Source: Marmoricola sp. (lineage in GTDB: Bacteria > Actinomycetota > Actinomycetes > Propionibacteriales > Nocardioidaceae). From it: DNA of 64,000 bases. The stretch covers positions 1 through 64,000 of the forward strand of contig JAOPXD010000056.1 in the NCBI GenBank assembly GCA_025965315.1, in the 5' to 3' direction. Each line of letters opens with the position of its first letter. The first letter of the stretch is position 1. Made by a program: the position numbers and the translations under genes. Positions 1-8,538 of this stretch are shown in pieces. The notes below the pieces were generated by a model, which ran no database searches, was not told where the DNA came from, and saw nothing but the letters and a program-made list of their open reading frames with translations.

Positions 1-16
1 TACCAATTTAACGTGC

Positions 17-30
17 ACCTGTTTACAGGT
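17..30. promoter_or_regulatory. Inverted repeat ACCTGT-TT-ACAGGT upstream of the permease operon
   Basis: Perfect 6-bp arms separated by two T residues, 57 bases ahead of the permease start codon. Size and place suit an operator for a dimeric repressor of the 87-5008 operon. No regulator gene is adjacent within the window, so the binding protein is unknown. Confidence 0.4.
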
Positions 31-86
31 CGTCATCAGCGGGTCTAGCGTCCGTTCCAGACTCCGCACGACCCGAGAGGTGGACC

Positions 87-1655
87 ATGCCCGAAGCCCA
101 CGAGACACTCACCGCCGACGAACAGCAGCTGGCAAAGCTCGGCTACAAGCAGGAACTTTCCCGGACCTGGTCGGGGTTCTCCAACTTCGCGATCTCGTTC
201 TCGATCATCTCGATCCTGGCCGGGTGCCTGACGACGTACGGCGCCGGTGTCGCCAACGGTGGCCCGGTCTCGATCTCCTGGTCCTGGCCGATCATCGCGG
301 CCTTCATCATGGTCATCGGCTTCACGATGTCCGAGCTGGTCTCCTCGATGCCGACCTCGGGCGGCATCTACTACTGGGCCTCCAAGCTCGGCGGGCCGAT
401 GGCCGGCTTCTTCACAGGCTGGCTCAACCTCATCGGGCTGATCGCCGTCACCGCATCGGTCGCGTACGCGTGTGCCACCTTCTTCGACCTGACGTTCCTC
501 GAGTGGGGTTGGGTCAGCCACTTCTCGCTCAACGTCGTCTTCATCTACTTCTTGGTGATCCTCGTGATCATCGTGTTGCTCAACATCTTCTCCAGCCACC
601 TGCTGGCGATCATCAACAACGTGTCGGTCTGGTGGCACGTCGCCGGCGCTGCCTTCTTGATCGCCGTGCTCGTCATCGTCCCGGACCAGCACCTGAGCTT
701 CGCGCAGGTTTTCACCGACCGCTTCAACGGCTCCGGCTGGCAGACCGGGCACCACGACACCTCGTCCTGGCAGTTCTGGCTCTCGATCATCCCGTTCGGG
801 TTCATCCTGACCCAGTACACGATCACCGGTTTCGACGCCTCGGTGCACCTGTCGGAGGAGACGCAGGGCGCCGCCAACTCGTCAGCCAAGGGCCTTTGGC
901 AGTCGATCTTCTACTCCGCGGTCGGCGGCTACCTCCTGCTGCTCGCCATCACCTTCGCGATCCCGAAGGTCCACGGAGTGCCGCAGTACAGCGCCATCCC
1001 AGCCGGCGGCGTGGACTACGTCTTCCACGCGGCCCTCGGCGGCAACTGGGCCGGCGCGCTCCTGTTCATCTCCTCCGTGGCACAGCTGTTCTGTGCGACG
1101 GCGTGCCTGACGTCCACGTCCCGGATGATGTTTGCGTTCAGCCGCGACCGCGCGGTCCCGGGGTCCCATCTCTGGTCCAAGGTCAACGCCAACCGGACCC
1201 CGGTGAACGCGGTGATCGCTGCGGCAGTCATCGGCGGGATCATCACCCTCCCGGCGCTGAAGAACGTGGGCGGAATCCCGACTGCGTTCTACGCCGTGAC
1301 CTCGGTCTCGGTCATCGGCCTCTACCTCTCCTTCGCGATCCCGATCTTCCTGCGCTGGCGGCACGGTGAGAGGTTCGAGACCGGCGGCTGGACCAACGGC
1401 GCCAAGTACAAGTGGATGAACCCGATCGCGGTCATCGAGATCGTGCTCGTGAGCATCATCCTGATGCTGCCTACCGTTCCCGCGGCGGCGCCGTGGCGCA
1501 AGGAGTTCGCTTGGGCCTCGGTCAACTACGCCCCGTTCATGGTGATCGGCGCCCTCGTGCTGCTCACGATCTGGTGGAACGTCTCGGCGAAGCATTGGTT
1601 CACCGGTCCGGTCCGTACGGTCGAGGAACCGCCGGCCGAACCAGTAACAGTCTGA
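87..1655 (+). CDS. APC-superfamily amino acid/choline-type permease
   Basis: A 522-residue integral membrane protein with about 12 hydrophobic segments. The N-terminal motif around residues 21-45 (KQELSRTWSGFSNFAISFSI) and the following SMPTSGGIYYWASKLGGP stretch are typical of the amino acid/choline transporter branch of the APC superfamily, which imports amino acids, GABA or choline-like amines by cation-coupled transport. The ATG at 87 follows GAGAGG at a suitable distance. The next gene begins one base after the stop codon, so the permease is probably co-transcribed with a choline-kinase-like gene and a demethylating flavoprotein; this makes a methylated amine or betaine-like compound a likely substrate. 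The exact substrate cannot be read from the sequence. Confidence 0.88.
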   Translation: MPEAHETLTADEQQLAKLGYKQELSRTWSGFSNFAISFSIISILAGCLTTYGAGVANGGPVSISWSWPIIAAFIMVIGFTMSELVSSMPTSGGIYYWASKLGGPMAGFFTGWLNLIGLIAVTASVAYACATFFDLTFLEWGWVSHFSLNVVFIYFLVILVIIVLLNIFSSHLLAIINNVSVWWHVAGAAFLIAVLVIVPDQHLSFAQVFTDRFNGSGWQTGHHDTSSWQFWLSIIPFGFILTQYTITGFDASVHLSEETQGAANSSAKGLWQSIFYSAVGGYLLLLAITFAIPKVHGVPQYSAIPAGGVDYVFHAALGGNWAGALLFISSVAQLFCATACLTSTSRMMFAFSRDRAVPGSHLWSKVNANRTPVNAVIAAAVIGGIITLPALKNVGGIPTAFYAVTSVSVIGLYLSFAIPIFLRWRHGERFETGGWTNGAKYKWMNPIAVIEIVLVSIILMLPTVPAAAPWRKEFAWASVNYAPFMVIGALVLLTIWWNVSAKHWFTGPVRTVEEPPAEPVTV

Positions 1656-1656
1656 G

Positions 1657-2571
1657 TTGACCGTCCCCGACCACCTCGCCCGCCTCTCCGTCCTGGAGGG
1701 GCGGTCGTGGTCGGTGACCGAGCTCCCGGGCGGGCTCACGAACGTGAACGTGCGCGTGCGGACCGTTGACGATCGTGAGCCCGAGCTCGACCTCGTTGTC
1801 CGCTGCTCCGGCAACGACCCCGGTCTGCTGGGCATCGACCGGGCCACGGAGCACGTCAACACCGATCGGGCCGCAGAGGCCGGGGTCGGCGCTCCGGTGT
1901 TCGAGTTTCGCGAGGACCTGCGGATGCTGGTGATCGGCTTCCTGCCCGGCCGGGCGCTCGCGGACGCGGACTTCGCTGATCCCGGCGTGCTGGCGCGGGC
2001 AGCAACGGCGGTCCGCACCCTGCACGCCGGTCCGCGGTTCGCCGGCGACTTCGACATGTTCGAGCGGCAGTCCTCCTACCTGGCCACGATCCGGGCACGC
2101 GGGTTCCGACTGCCTGCGCAGTACGAGACCTACGCACACCAATGGGACCCCGTACGCCGGGCGCTGGCGGTCTCGGCGCCGCCGACGGTCCCCTGCAACA
2201 ACGACCTGCTGGCGGCGAACTTCATCGACACCGGCGAACGCACCTGGCTGATCGACTACGAGTACTCCGGCAACAACGACACCTGCTTCGAGCTCGGCAA
2301 CACCGCCACCGAGTGCGGCTTCTCCCCGGAGCTGACCGAGGCCTGGACGACCGCCTACTTCGGGTCCCCCACGACCGCCGACTTCGCCCGGGTCCGGCTC
2401 CAAGCACTGTGCAGCTGCTACGGCTGGTCGTTGTGGGGATTCATCCAGGCGGCGACCAGCCCGCTCGACTTCGACTTCTGGTCCTGGGGGCTGGAGCGTT
2501 TCGAGAAGGCCCAGCAGACGTTCGGAAACCCCGGCTTCTCCCAGCTGCTCGAGGAGGTGGCCGATGCCTGA
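1657..2571 (+). CDS. Choline/aminoglycoside kinase-like phosphotransferase
   Basis: A 304-residue protein of the APH/choline-kinase fold. The catalytic loop reads CNNDLLAANF, with the usual His of the HNDL motif replaced by Asn, followed by the metal-binding segment LIDYEYSGNND. The invariant Asp of the loop is kept, so activity is possible. The TTG start at 1657 lies one base after the permease stop (TGAgTTG), a translational coupling arrangement, and the C-terminus overlaps the next gene by 8 bases. Its place between a permease and a dimethylglycine-dehydrogenase-like gene suggests phosphorylation of an amino-alcohol such as choline or a derivative, but this is inferred from context. Confidence 0.8.
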   Translation: MTVPDHLARLSVLEGRSWSVTELPGGLTNVNVRVRTVDDREPELDLVVRCSGNDPGLLGIDRATEHVNTDRAAEAGVGAPVFEFREDLRMLVIGFLPGRALADADFADPGVLARAATAVRTLHAGPRFAGDFDMFERQSSYLATIRARGFRLPAQYETYAHQWDPVRRALAVSAPPTVPCNNDLLAANFIDTGERTWLIDYEYSGNNDTCFELGNTATECGFSPELTEAWTTAYFGSPTTADFARVRLQALCSCYGWSLWGFIQAATSPLDFDFWSWGLERFEKAQQTFGNPGFSQLLEEVADA

Positions 2572-5008
2572 GCTGCCGAGCCGCGCTCGGGTCGTGATCA
2601 TCGGCGGCGGCGTGATCGGCATCAGCGTCGCCTACCACCTGACCCAGCTGGGCTGGACCGACGTCGTACTGCTGGAGCAGGGCCACCTCTCGTCCGGTAC
2701 GACGTGGCACGCGGCCGGCCTGGTCGGACCGCTGCGCGCCAGCGAGAGCGGGACCCGACTGGTGCAGTACTCCGCCCAGCTCTACGCCGAGCTCGAGGCT
2801 GATACGGGCCTCTCGACCGGCTACCGCAACGTGGGCGGACTGGTCCTGGCGCGTACCCCCGAGCGGATGGTCCAGCTCGCCCGCACCGCTGCCAACGGCG
2901 AGGCCTTCGGTCTCGAGACCGAGCTGATCGATCCTGCCCGTGCCCAGGAGCTGTGGCCACCGATGCAGGTCGACGACCTGCTCGGCGCCTTGTGGCTTCC
3001 CGGCGACGGCAAGGTCAACCCGACCGACCTGACCCAGTCGCTCGCCCGAGGCGCACGCCAGCGGGGCGCGACGATCGTCGAGAAGGTGCGTGTCACCGGC
3101 TTCTCCACGACTCCCGGAACACGCGGCCCGAGGGTCACCGGAGTATCGACGGATCACGGCGACATCGAGGCCGCGGTCGTGGTCAACTGCGCCGGGCAGT
3201 GGGCCAAGGCGCTCGGTGACCTGGTCGGGGTGACGATCCCGTTGCACTCGGCCGAGCACTTCTACGTCGTCACCGAGCAGGTCGCCGGCACCCACCCCGA
3301 TCTGCCGATCATGCGCGACCAGGACGGCTGGACCTACTTCAAGGAAGAGGTCGGTGGCCTGGTGGTCGGCGGCTTCGAACCGAACGCGAAGCCGTGGCGC
3401 TCGCCCGACGACCTTCCCTACCCCTTCGAGTTCCAGCTGCTGGAGGAGGACTGGGACCACTTCTCGATCCTGATGGACCAGGCGCTGCTCCGGGTCCCCG
3501 ACCTCGCGCACACCGGCATCCGGAAGTTCTACAACGGGCCCGAGTCGTTCACCCCCGACAACCAGTTCCTGCTCGGCGAGGCGCCCGAGCTGGACGGGTT
3601 CTTCGTCGGCTGCGGCTTCAACTCCGTCGGCATCGCCTCGGCCGGTGGCGCCGGGCGGGCGCTCGCGGAGTGGATCGTCGCCGGGTCGCCGCAGGACGAC
3701 CTCGTCGCCGTCGACGTACGCCGGTTCGCGCCGTTCCACGGCGACCACGGCTGGCTGCGGTCCCGGGTGGCCGAGACGCTGGGCAACCACTACGCGATCC
3801 CGTGGCCCAACCTCGAGCTGGTCACCGGACGCCCGCAGCGCACCTCGCCGCTGCACGAGCGGCTCGCGGCGAAGGGGGCGGTCTTCGGGTCGAAGATGGG
3901 CTGGGAGCGCCCGCTCTACTTCGGGCCGCCCGACGGCTCTCTCCAGCTGGCCTACTCCTGGGGGAAGCCGGACTGGCTGCCGTTCTCGATCGAGGAGCAG
4001 CTGGCTTGCCGCGCCGACGTCGCCGTCTTCGACCAGACCTCGTTCAGCAAGTACGTCGTCGCCGGTCCCGGCGCGGTCGCGTCGCTGCAGCGGATCTGCG
4101 GCGCCGACGTCGACGTGGCCGTCGGCCGGGCGGTCTACACCCCGTGGCTCGCGAGCGACGGCGGCTACGAGGCCGACCTCACCGTCACCCGCACGGGAGA
4201 GCAGTCCTTCCTGGTGGTCTCGTCGTCCGCGACCACCATCCGCGACCTCGACTGGCTGCGCCGCCACCTCGACGCCGCCGCCGCGGTCGACGTGACCGAG
4301 GAGTACGCCGTCGTCGGCGTGATGGGCCCGCGGTCGCGCGCGCTGCTCGCGGGGCTCACCGACGCGGACCTGTCCGACGACGCGTTCGGTTTCGCGACCA
4401 GCCGGGAGATCACCCTGGCAGGAGTGCGCCTACGCGCCACCCGGCTCACCTACGTCGGCGAGCTCGGCTGGGAGCTGATGGTCCCGGTCACACACGCGCT
4501 CGCGGTCTACGACGCGGTGTCCGCTGGAGGCGCCCGCGACGCCGGCTACTCCGCGATCGAGTCGCTACGCCTCGAGAAGGGCTACCGCGCCTTCCCCCGC
4601 GAGCTCAACCCGGCGTACAACCCGGTCGAAGCGGGCCTCACGTTCGCCTGCAAGCTCGGCACCGACCTGGACTTCATCGGCCGCGCTGCGGTGGAGAAGG
4701 CCAAGGCCGACGGCCCGCGACGACGGCTGGTCTCGTTCGCGGTCGCCGATCCTGACGCGATGCTGTGGGGCGGCGAGCTGGTGCTCCGCGACGGCGTACC
4801 GGCGGGTCAGGTGACCTCGGCCGCGTGGGGAGCCACCGCCGGCTCCGCGGTCGGCCTGGCGATGCTCACCGATCCCGCTGGTGGCGTCACCGATGCCGCC
4901 TGGATCCGACCCGGCTCGTACGCCGTCAACGTCGGCGGCGAGATCCAGCCGGTCACGGTCTCGCTACGGGCGCTGGTCGATCCCGACGGCGCGCGGATCA
5001 GGGGCTGA
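2564..5008 (+). CDS. FAD-dependent dimethylglycine/sarcosine dehydrogenase-like protein with GcvT domain
   Basis: An 814-residue two-part flavoenzyme. Residues about 5-40 form the Rossmann FAD site (VVIIGGGVIGISVAYHL), and the segment SGTTWHAAGL carries the His that binds FAD covalently in dimethylglycine and sarcosine dehydrogenases. From about residue 420 the protein matches the aminomethyltransferase (GcvT) fold, which passes the removed methyl group to tetrahydrofolate. Length agrees with the family (about 800-850). It removes an N-methyl group from a glycine-betaine breakdown product or related amine in the cytoplasm. The gene overlaps the upstream kinase by 8 bases and the convergent membrane-protein gene by 11 bases. 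Confidence 0.88.
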   Translation: MPELPSRARVVIIGGGVIGISVAYHLTQLGWTDVVLLEQGHLSSGTTWHAAGLVGPLRASESGTRLVQYSAQLYAELEADTGLSTGYRNVGGLVLARTPERMVQLARTAANGEAFGLETELIDPARAQELWPPMQVDDLLGALWLPGDGKVNPTDLTQSLARGARQRGATIVEKVRVTGFSTTPGTRGPRVTGVSTDHGDIEAAVVVNCAGQWAKALGDLVGVTIPLHSAEHFYVVTEQVAGTHPDLPIMRDQDGWTYFKEEVGGLVVGGFEPNAKPWRSPDDLPYPFEFQLLEEDWDHFSILMDQALLRVPDLAHTGIRKFYNGPESFTPDNQFLLGEAPELDGFFVGCGFNSVGIASAGGAGRALAEWIVAGSPQDDLVAVDVRRFAPFHGDHGWLRSRVAETLGNHYAIPWPNLELVTGRPQRTSPLHERLAAKGAVFGSKMGWERPLYFGPPDGSLQLAYSWGKPDWLPFSIEEQLACRADVAVFDQTSFSKYVVAGPGAVASLQRICGADVDVAVGRAVYTPWLASDGGYEADLTVTRTGEQSFLVVSSSATTIRDLDWLRRHLDAAAAVDVTEEYAVVGVMGPRSRALLAGLTDADLSDDAFGFATSREITLAGVRLRATRLTYVGELGWELMVPVTHALAVYDAVSAGGARDAGYSAIESLRLEKGYRAFPRELNPAYNPVEAGLTFACKLGTDLDFIGRAAVEKAKADGPRRRLVSFAVADPDAMLWGGELVLRDGVPAGQVTSAAWGATAGSAVGLAMLTDPAGGVTDAAWIRPGSYAVNVGGEIQPVTVSLRALVDPDGARIRG

Positions 5009-5798
5009 GCGGACCCGAGTCGGGAGCCAGGTCCAGGTTGCCGGACCTGAACGGCACCTCGATCTCCTGGTGGGTCCGCGCGAGGTAGCCGACCAGGATC
5101 GCGAACACGACCAGACCGACGGCGAACACGATCCCGTCACCGACCCCGAGCCCGCCCTTGGCGGACGGCTTGCCGAGCCAGTCGGCGATCGAGGCGCCGA
5201 GCGGCCGGGTGAGCACGTACGAGCCCCAGAACGCGGCGACGGCGTTCAGGACGCCGAGACGCCAGAGCACCAGCGGCACCAGGATCACCACTCCGAAGAA
5301 GAGCGTGGCCTTCGAGTACCCCAGGTGGGCGTTGAACGCTGCGGTGTCACCGAGCGCCGTACCGAGACCGAAGGTGAGCAGGACCGCCGTCCAGTAGAAG
5401 CGTTCGCGGCGAGCGGTGGTGATCGAGTGCACCGACAGCGTCCCCTCGGACCGCTGCCACCACACGAACAGGGCACCGAGCGCCAGGGCGCAGACAGCGG
5501 AGTCGAACCAGTACGGCGTGCCGAGCACCAGGTGTGGCCCGTCGGCGCACATCGTCCCGAAGATCGCGACCATCAGCACCGCGACCCAGTAGCGGACCGG
5601 CTCGTACCTCGTGGCCCGGAGCTGGGCACGGATCGCCAGCCAGAAGCCGAAGACGCCGACCGCTGCGGCGAGCAGCAGGTTCACCTTGGCCAGGTAGTCC
5701 GAGCCCGCCTCACCGATCCCGGTGGTGAGCAGCTTGACCACCCAGAAGAGAACGAATACCTCGGGAACCTTGGGAACGCGGAAGGTGCGCGTATCCAT
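4998..5798 (-). CDS. DUF347/COG4705-type repeat membrane protein, copy 1
   Basis: A 266-residue multipass membrane protein. The repeated elements [29 protein letters not shown] and TRPLGASIADWLG match the four-repeat DUF347 (COG4705) family of bacterial membrane proteins, whose function is not established. The ATG at 5798 was chosen over the longer open frame because it begins just before the first conserved repeat and aligns with the start of the neighbouring paralogue. It is the downstream member of a tandem pair, 8 bases after the stop of the copy at 5807. Its 3' end overlaps the convergent flavoprotein gene by 11 bases. Confidence 0.78.
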   Translation of the reverse strand: MDTRTFRVPKVPEVFVLFWVVKLLTTGIGEAGSDYLAKVNLLLAAAVGVFGFWLAIRAQLRATRYEPVRYWVAVLMVAIFGTMCADGPHLVLGTPYWFDSAVCALALGALFVWWQRSEGTLSVHSITTARRERFYWTAVLLTFGLGTALGDTAAFNAHLGYSKATLFFGVVILVPLVLWRLGVLNAVAAFWGSYVLTRPLGASIADWLGKPSAKGGLGVGDGIVFAVGLVVFAILVGYLARTHQEIEVPFRSGNLDLAPDSGPLSP

Positions 5799-5806
5799 CC
5801 CTTGCC

Positions 5807-6628
5807 TCAGTCCTGAGCCAGGTCCAGGTTGCCGGTACGCATCGGCACACCGTCGTGCGCGTGGGAATGGGTGCCCTCGACGTCGGAGTGCGTGATCGTG
5901 AGGTAGGCGACGAAGCCGACGAACAGCAGCATGCCGAGCCCGGTGACGGTGCCGTCGCCCCAGCCGATGCCGCCGTTCTTGTGCGACTTGCCGAGCCAGT
6001 CGGCGACCGAGGCCCCCAGCGGGCGGGTCAGCACGTACGAGCCCCAGAAGCAGAGGGTGGCGTCGAGTCCGGCTCGCCACAGGCCGAACGGGACCACGAT
6101 CGCGATGCCGAAGATCACGATCGACCAGACGAACCCGAGGCCGAAGTTGATCGCGAAGGTGTCGCCGAGCGCCGTACCGAGACCGAAGGTCAGCAGCACC
6201 GTTCCCCAGTAGAAGCGCTCACGACGCGCGGTCGTGATCGAGTGCACCGAGAGGGTGCCCTCGCTGCGCTGCCACCAGGTCAGCAGACCGGCGAGCAGGA
6301 TCAGGTAGACGGTCGCGTCCACGTAGTACGGCGACCCCAGCGCGACGTGCGGACCGTCGGCGATCATCGTGCCGAACAGCGCCACCATCAGCACGGTGAC
6401 CCAGTAGCGGATCGGGTGGTACGCCGGGGCGCGCAGCTGGTACCAGAGCGCGAGGAAGAAGCCGCCGATCCCGACCACGGCCGCGAGCGGGATGCTCACC
6501 GTCCCGAGGAAGTCCGACCCGGCTTCACCGATTCCGGTGGTGAGCAGCTTGACCACCCAGAACAGCAGGAAGACCTCAGGGACCTTCGGGGCACGGAAGG
6601 AACGGTTGGAAAGGGCACGCGTAGCCAT
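5807..6628 (-). CDS. DUF347/COG4705-type repeat membrane protein, copy 2
   Basis: A 273-residue paralogue of the protein at 4998-5798. The N-terminal repeat ([20 protein letters not shown]) and the middle segment [13 protein letters not shown] are nearly identical between the copies, while the second transmembrane pairs have diverged. Both end with the same hydrophilic tail around GNLDLA, so the pair arose by tandem duplication of a complete gene and is likely a two-gene operon. Function is unknown. Confidence 0.78.
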   Translation of the reverse strand: MATRALSNRSFRAPKVPEVFLLFWVVKLLTTGIGEAGSDFLGTVSIPLAAVVGIGGFFLALWYQLRAPAYHPIRYWVTVLMVALFGTMIADGPHVALGSPYYVDATVYLILLAGLLTWWQRSEGTLSVHSITTARRERFYWGTVLLTFGLGTALGDTFAINFGLGFVWSIVIFGIAIVVPFGLWRAGLDATLCFWGSYVLTRPLGASVADWLGKSHKNGGIGWGDGTVTGLGMLLFVGFVAYLTITHSDVEGTHSHAHDGVPMRTGNLDLAQD

Positions 6629-6771
6629 GTACCGGAGGGTATGTCCGATTTCCTGACCAGAACCTGAATCTCCGTGACAGGTGGGTTACATCTGGGAAAC
6701 GGCGGTGCTCCAGCGACTCAGCTCGCGCCGGCGCGCAGGTGGGCGAGAACCACCAGCACCGACGCAAGCAG

Positions 6772-6803
6772 AAGGCCCCCGACCGGCGAGAGTCGAGGGC
6801 CTT
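6772..6803 (-). terminator. Possible terminator hairpin downstream of tRNA-Tyr
   Basis: Arms AAGGCCC (6772-6778) and GGGCCTT (6797-6803) are perfectly complementary and lie directly after the tRNA 3' end in its direction of transcription. The loop is long (18 bases) and no strong T-run follows, so this is tentative. Confidence 0.4.
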
Positions 6804-6807
6804 GCTG

Positions 6808-6890
6808 TGGCAGATGAAGGATTCGAACCTTCGGAGACATAAGTCGACGGATTTACAGTCCGCTCCCATTGGCCGCTCGGGCAATCTGCC
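6808..6890 (-). tRNA. tRNA-Tyr (anticodon GTA)
   Basis: On the minus strand the 83-base segment folds as a class II tRNA. The acceptor stem is GGCAGAT/ATCTGCC with discriminator A, the anticodon stem-loop is CGGA-CTGTAAA-TCCG giving anticodon GTA, a long variable arm follows, and the T arm contains GGTTCGAATCC. CCA is not encoded. The flanks (6629-6807 and 6891-6990) hold no gene that I can support. Confidence 0.96.
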
Positions 6891-6990
6891 AGTGCTCTTC
6901 ACCTGGTGGTTTCCCGTTAAGGTGAGCAGCGCAGACGAGGATAACGCACCAGTAGCGCCGCTGCTAAACCAGCACAGGAGGATCCCGGTC

Positions 6991-7479
6991 ATGGCCGACT
7001 CATCGTTCGACATCGTGAGCAAGATCGACCGCCAGGAAGTCGACAACGCGCTCTCGCAGGCGGCCAAGGAACTGGCCCAGCGCTACGACTTCAAGGGCAC
7101 CGGCGCCGAGATCAAGTGGTCCGGCGAGGTCATCGAGATCTCCGCGAACGCCGACGACCGGGCCAGCGCCATCCTCGAGGTGTTCAAGGAGAAGCTGATC
7201 AAGCGTCAGCAGTCCCTGAAGATCGTCGACGCCACCGAACCGCGGGCCTCAGGCCGCGAATCGAAGATCACGGTGACGCTCAAGGAAGGCATCAGCCAGG
7301 AGGACGCCAAGAAGGTCGGCAAGCTGATCCGGGACGAGGGCCCCAAGGGCGTCAAGGTCCAGGTCCAGGGCGACGAGCTCCGGGTCACGTCCAAGAAGCG
7401 CGACGACCTCCAGGAGGTCCAGGCGCTGGTCAAGGCCCAGGACTACGACTTCGCGGTCCAGTTCGCCAACTACCGCTGA
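6991..7479 (+). CDS. yajQ: YajQ-family nucleotide-binding protein
   Basis: A 162-residue cytoplasmic protein that matches the YajQ family over its full length: it opens [13 protein letters not shown], contains RYDFKGT and IKRQQSLKI, and ends [12 protein letters not shown]. YajQ has two ferredoxin-like domains. Homologues bind nucleotides, and some bind cyclic di-GMP. The ATG at 6991 is chosen over an upstream in-frame start because AGGAGG (6976-6981) lies nine bases before it and the family N-terminus begins here. It stands alone between tRNA-Tyr and the ABC transporter operon. A weak inverted repeat, CTCCACC/GGTGGAG (7489-7529), downstream could be its terminator. Confidence 0.93.
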   Translation: MADSSFDIVSKIDRQEVDNALSQAAKELAQRYDFKGTGAEIKWSGEVIEISANADDRASAILEVFKEKLIKRQQSLKIVDATEPRASGRESKITVTLKEGISQEDAKKVGKLIRDEGPKGVKVQVQGDELRVTSKKRDDLQEVQALVKAQDYDFAVQFANYR

Positions 7480-7614
7480 CAACGCGCGCTCCACCTGGCG
7501 GCGTAGCGGACCTCCCCCGCGCGGTGGAGAGCCACGCTCGAAGTTCAGCAGTCCGACCGACGCGGGACTGGTGCCCGGCTCCCTAGGGTTCGAGTACCGA
7601 CCTGAGGAGAGACC

Positions 7615-8538
7615 GTGATCGAAGCACGTGGGCTGACGAAGAAGTACGGCGAGAAGACTGCGGTGGATGACGTCACCTTCACGATCCGACCCGGGATCGT
7701 GACCGGCTTCCTCGGGCCCAACGGCGCCGGGAAGTCCACGACGATGCGGATGATCGTCGGACTCGACGCTCCGACCACCGGCACGGTCACGGTCAACGGC
7801 AGGCCCTTCGCCGAGCACGCGTCCCCGCTCCACGAGGTCGGGGTCCTGCTGGAGGCGCGGGCGGTGCACACCGGCCGCTCCGCCGAGAACCACCTGCTGG
7901 CGATGGCAGCGACCGCCGGGATCTCACGGCGTCGGGTCCAGGAGGTGATCGAGCTGGTCGGGCTCCAGGACGTGGCCCGCAAGCGGGTCGGAGCGTTCTC
8001 GCTCGGCATGGGCCAGCGCCTCGGCATCGCCGCAGCGCTGCTCGGTGACCCGCAGACGATCATGCTCGACGAGCCGGTCAACGGCCTCGACCCCGAGGGC
8101 GTGCGCTGGGTCCGGCACCTGCTGCGCGGGCTGGCCGACGAAGGCCGCACCGTCTTCGTGTCGTCGCACCTGATGTCGGAGATGGCCCTGACCGCGGATC
8201 ACCTGATCGTCGTGGGACGTGGCCGGCTCATCCGCGACATGTCGGTGAGCGACTTCATCGCCAGCGCCTCGACCGAGTCGGTCCGGGTGCGCTCCCCGCA
8301 GGCCACCGAGCTGCGCGAGCTCCTCCTCGGCAAGGGCGCCAAGGTGTCGAGCTCGGCACGCAACGAGCTCGACGTGGTGGGCCTGACCACCGACGAGATC
8401 GGTACGACGGCCGCGGAGTCGCAGCTGACCCTCTACGAGCTCTCCCCGGTCCAGGCGTCCCTCGAGGAAGCGTTCATGGAGCTCACCGGCGAATCCGTCG
8501 AGTACCGCAGTCACACCGTCGAGGAGAGCGCAGCATGA
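7615..8538 (+). CDS. ABC transporter ATP-binding protein
   Basis: A 307-residue ATPase with Walker A GPNGAGKST (about residues 34-42), a variant signature LGMGQ near residue 130, Walker B IMLDEP followed by the D-loop, and a switch His in VSSHL. It belongs to the DrrA/CcmA-like exporters that pair with a separate permease. The C-terminal 90 residues are the extension common in drug or peptide exporters. The start is GTG at 7615 after GAGGAGA. The gene overlaps the permease by four bases and is followed by a histidine kinase and response regulator, an arrangement typical of transporters induced by an antibiotic or cell-envelope stress. Confidence 0.9.
   Translation: MIEARGLTKKYGEKTAVDDVTFTIRPGIVTGFLGPNGAGKSTTMRMIVGLDAPTTGTVTVNGRPFAEHASPLHEVGVLLEARAVHTGRSAENHLLAMAATAGISRRRVQEVIELVGLQDVARKRVGAFSLGMGQRLGIAAALLGDPQTIMLDEPVNGLDPEGVRWVRHLLRGLADEGRTVFVSSHLMSEMALTADHLIVVGRGRLIRDMSVSDFIASASTESVRVRSPQATELRELLLGKGAKVSSSARNELDVVGLTTDEIGTTAAESQLTLYELSPVQASLEEAFMELTGESVEYRSHTVEESAA

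Noticed and set aside
80-1369. Long plus-strand reading frame overlapping the permease gene
   Set aside because: Arg/Pro/His-rich out-of-frame translation typical of high-GC shadows; the permease frame has clear family motifs.
2441-4267. 608-codon minus-strand frame opposite the flavoprotein gene
   Set aside because: Composition is low-complexity Arg/Gly/Asp with no recognisable domain; it is an antisense shadow of a well-supported gene.
6808-6990. tRNA-Tyr as the attachment site of an integrated element
   Set aside because: No integrase gene or duplicated tRNA 3' end is visible nearby; neighbours are ordinary core genes.
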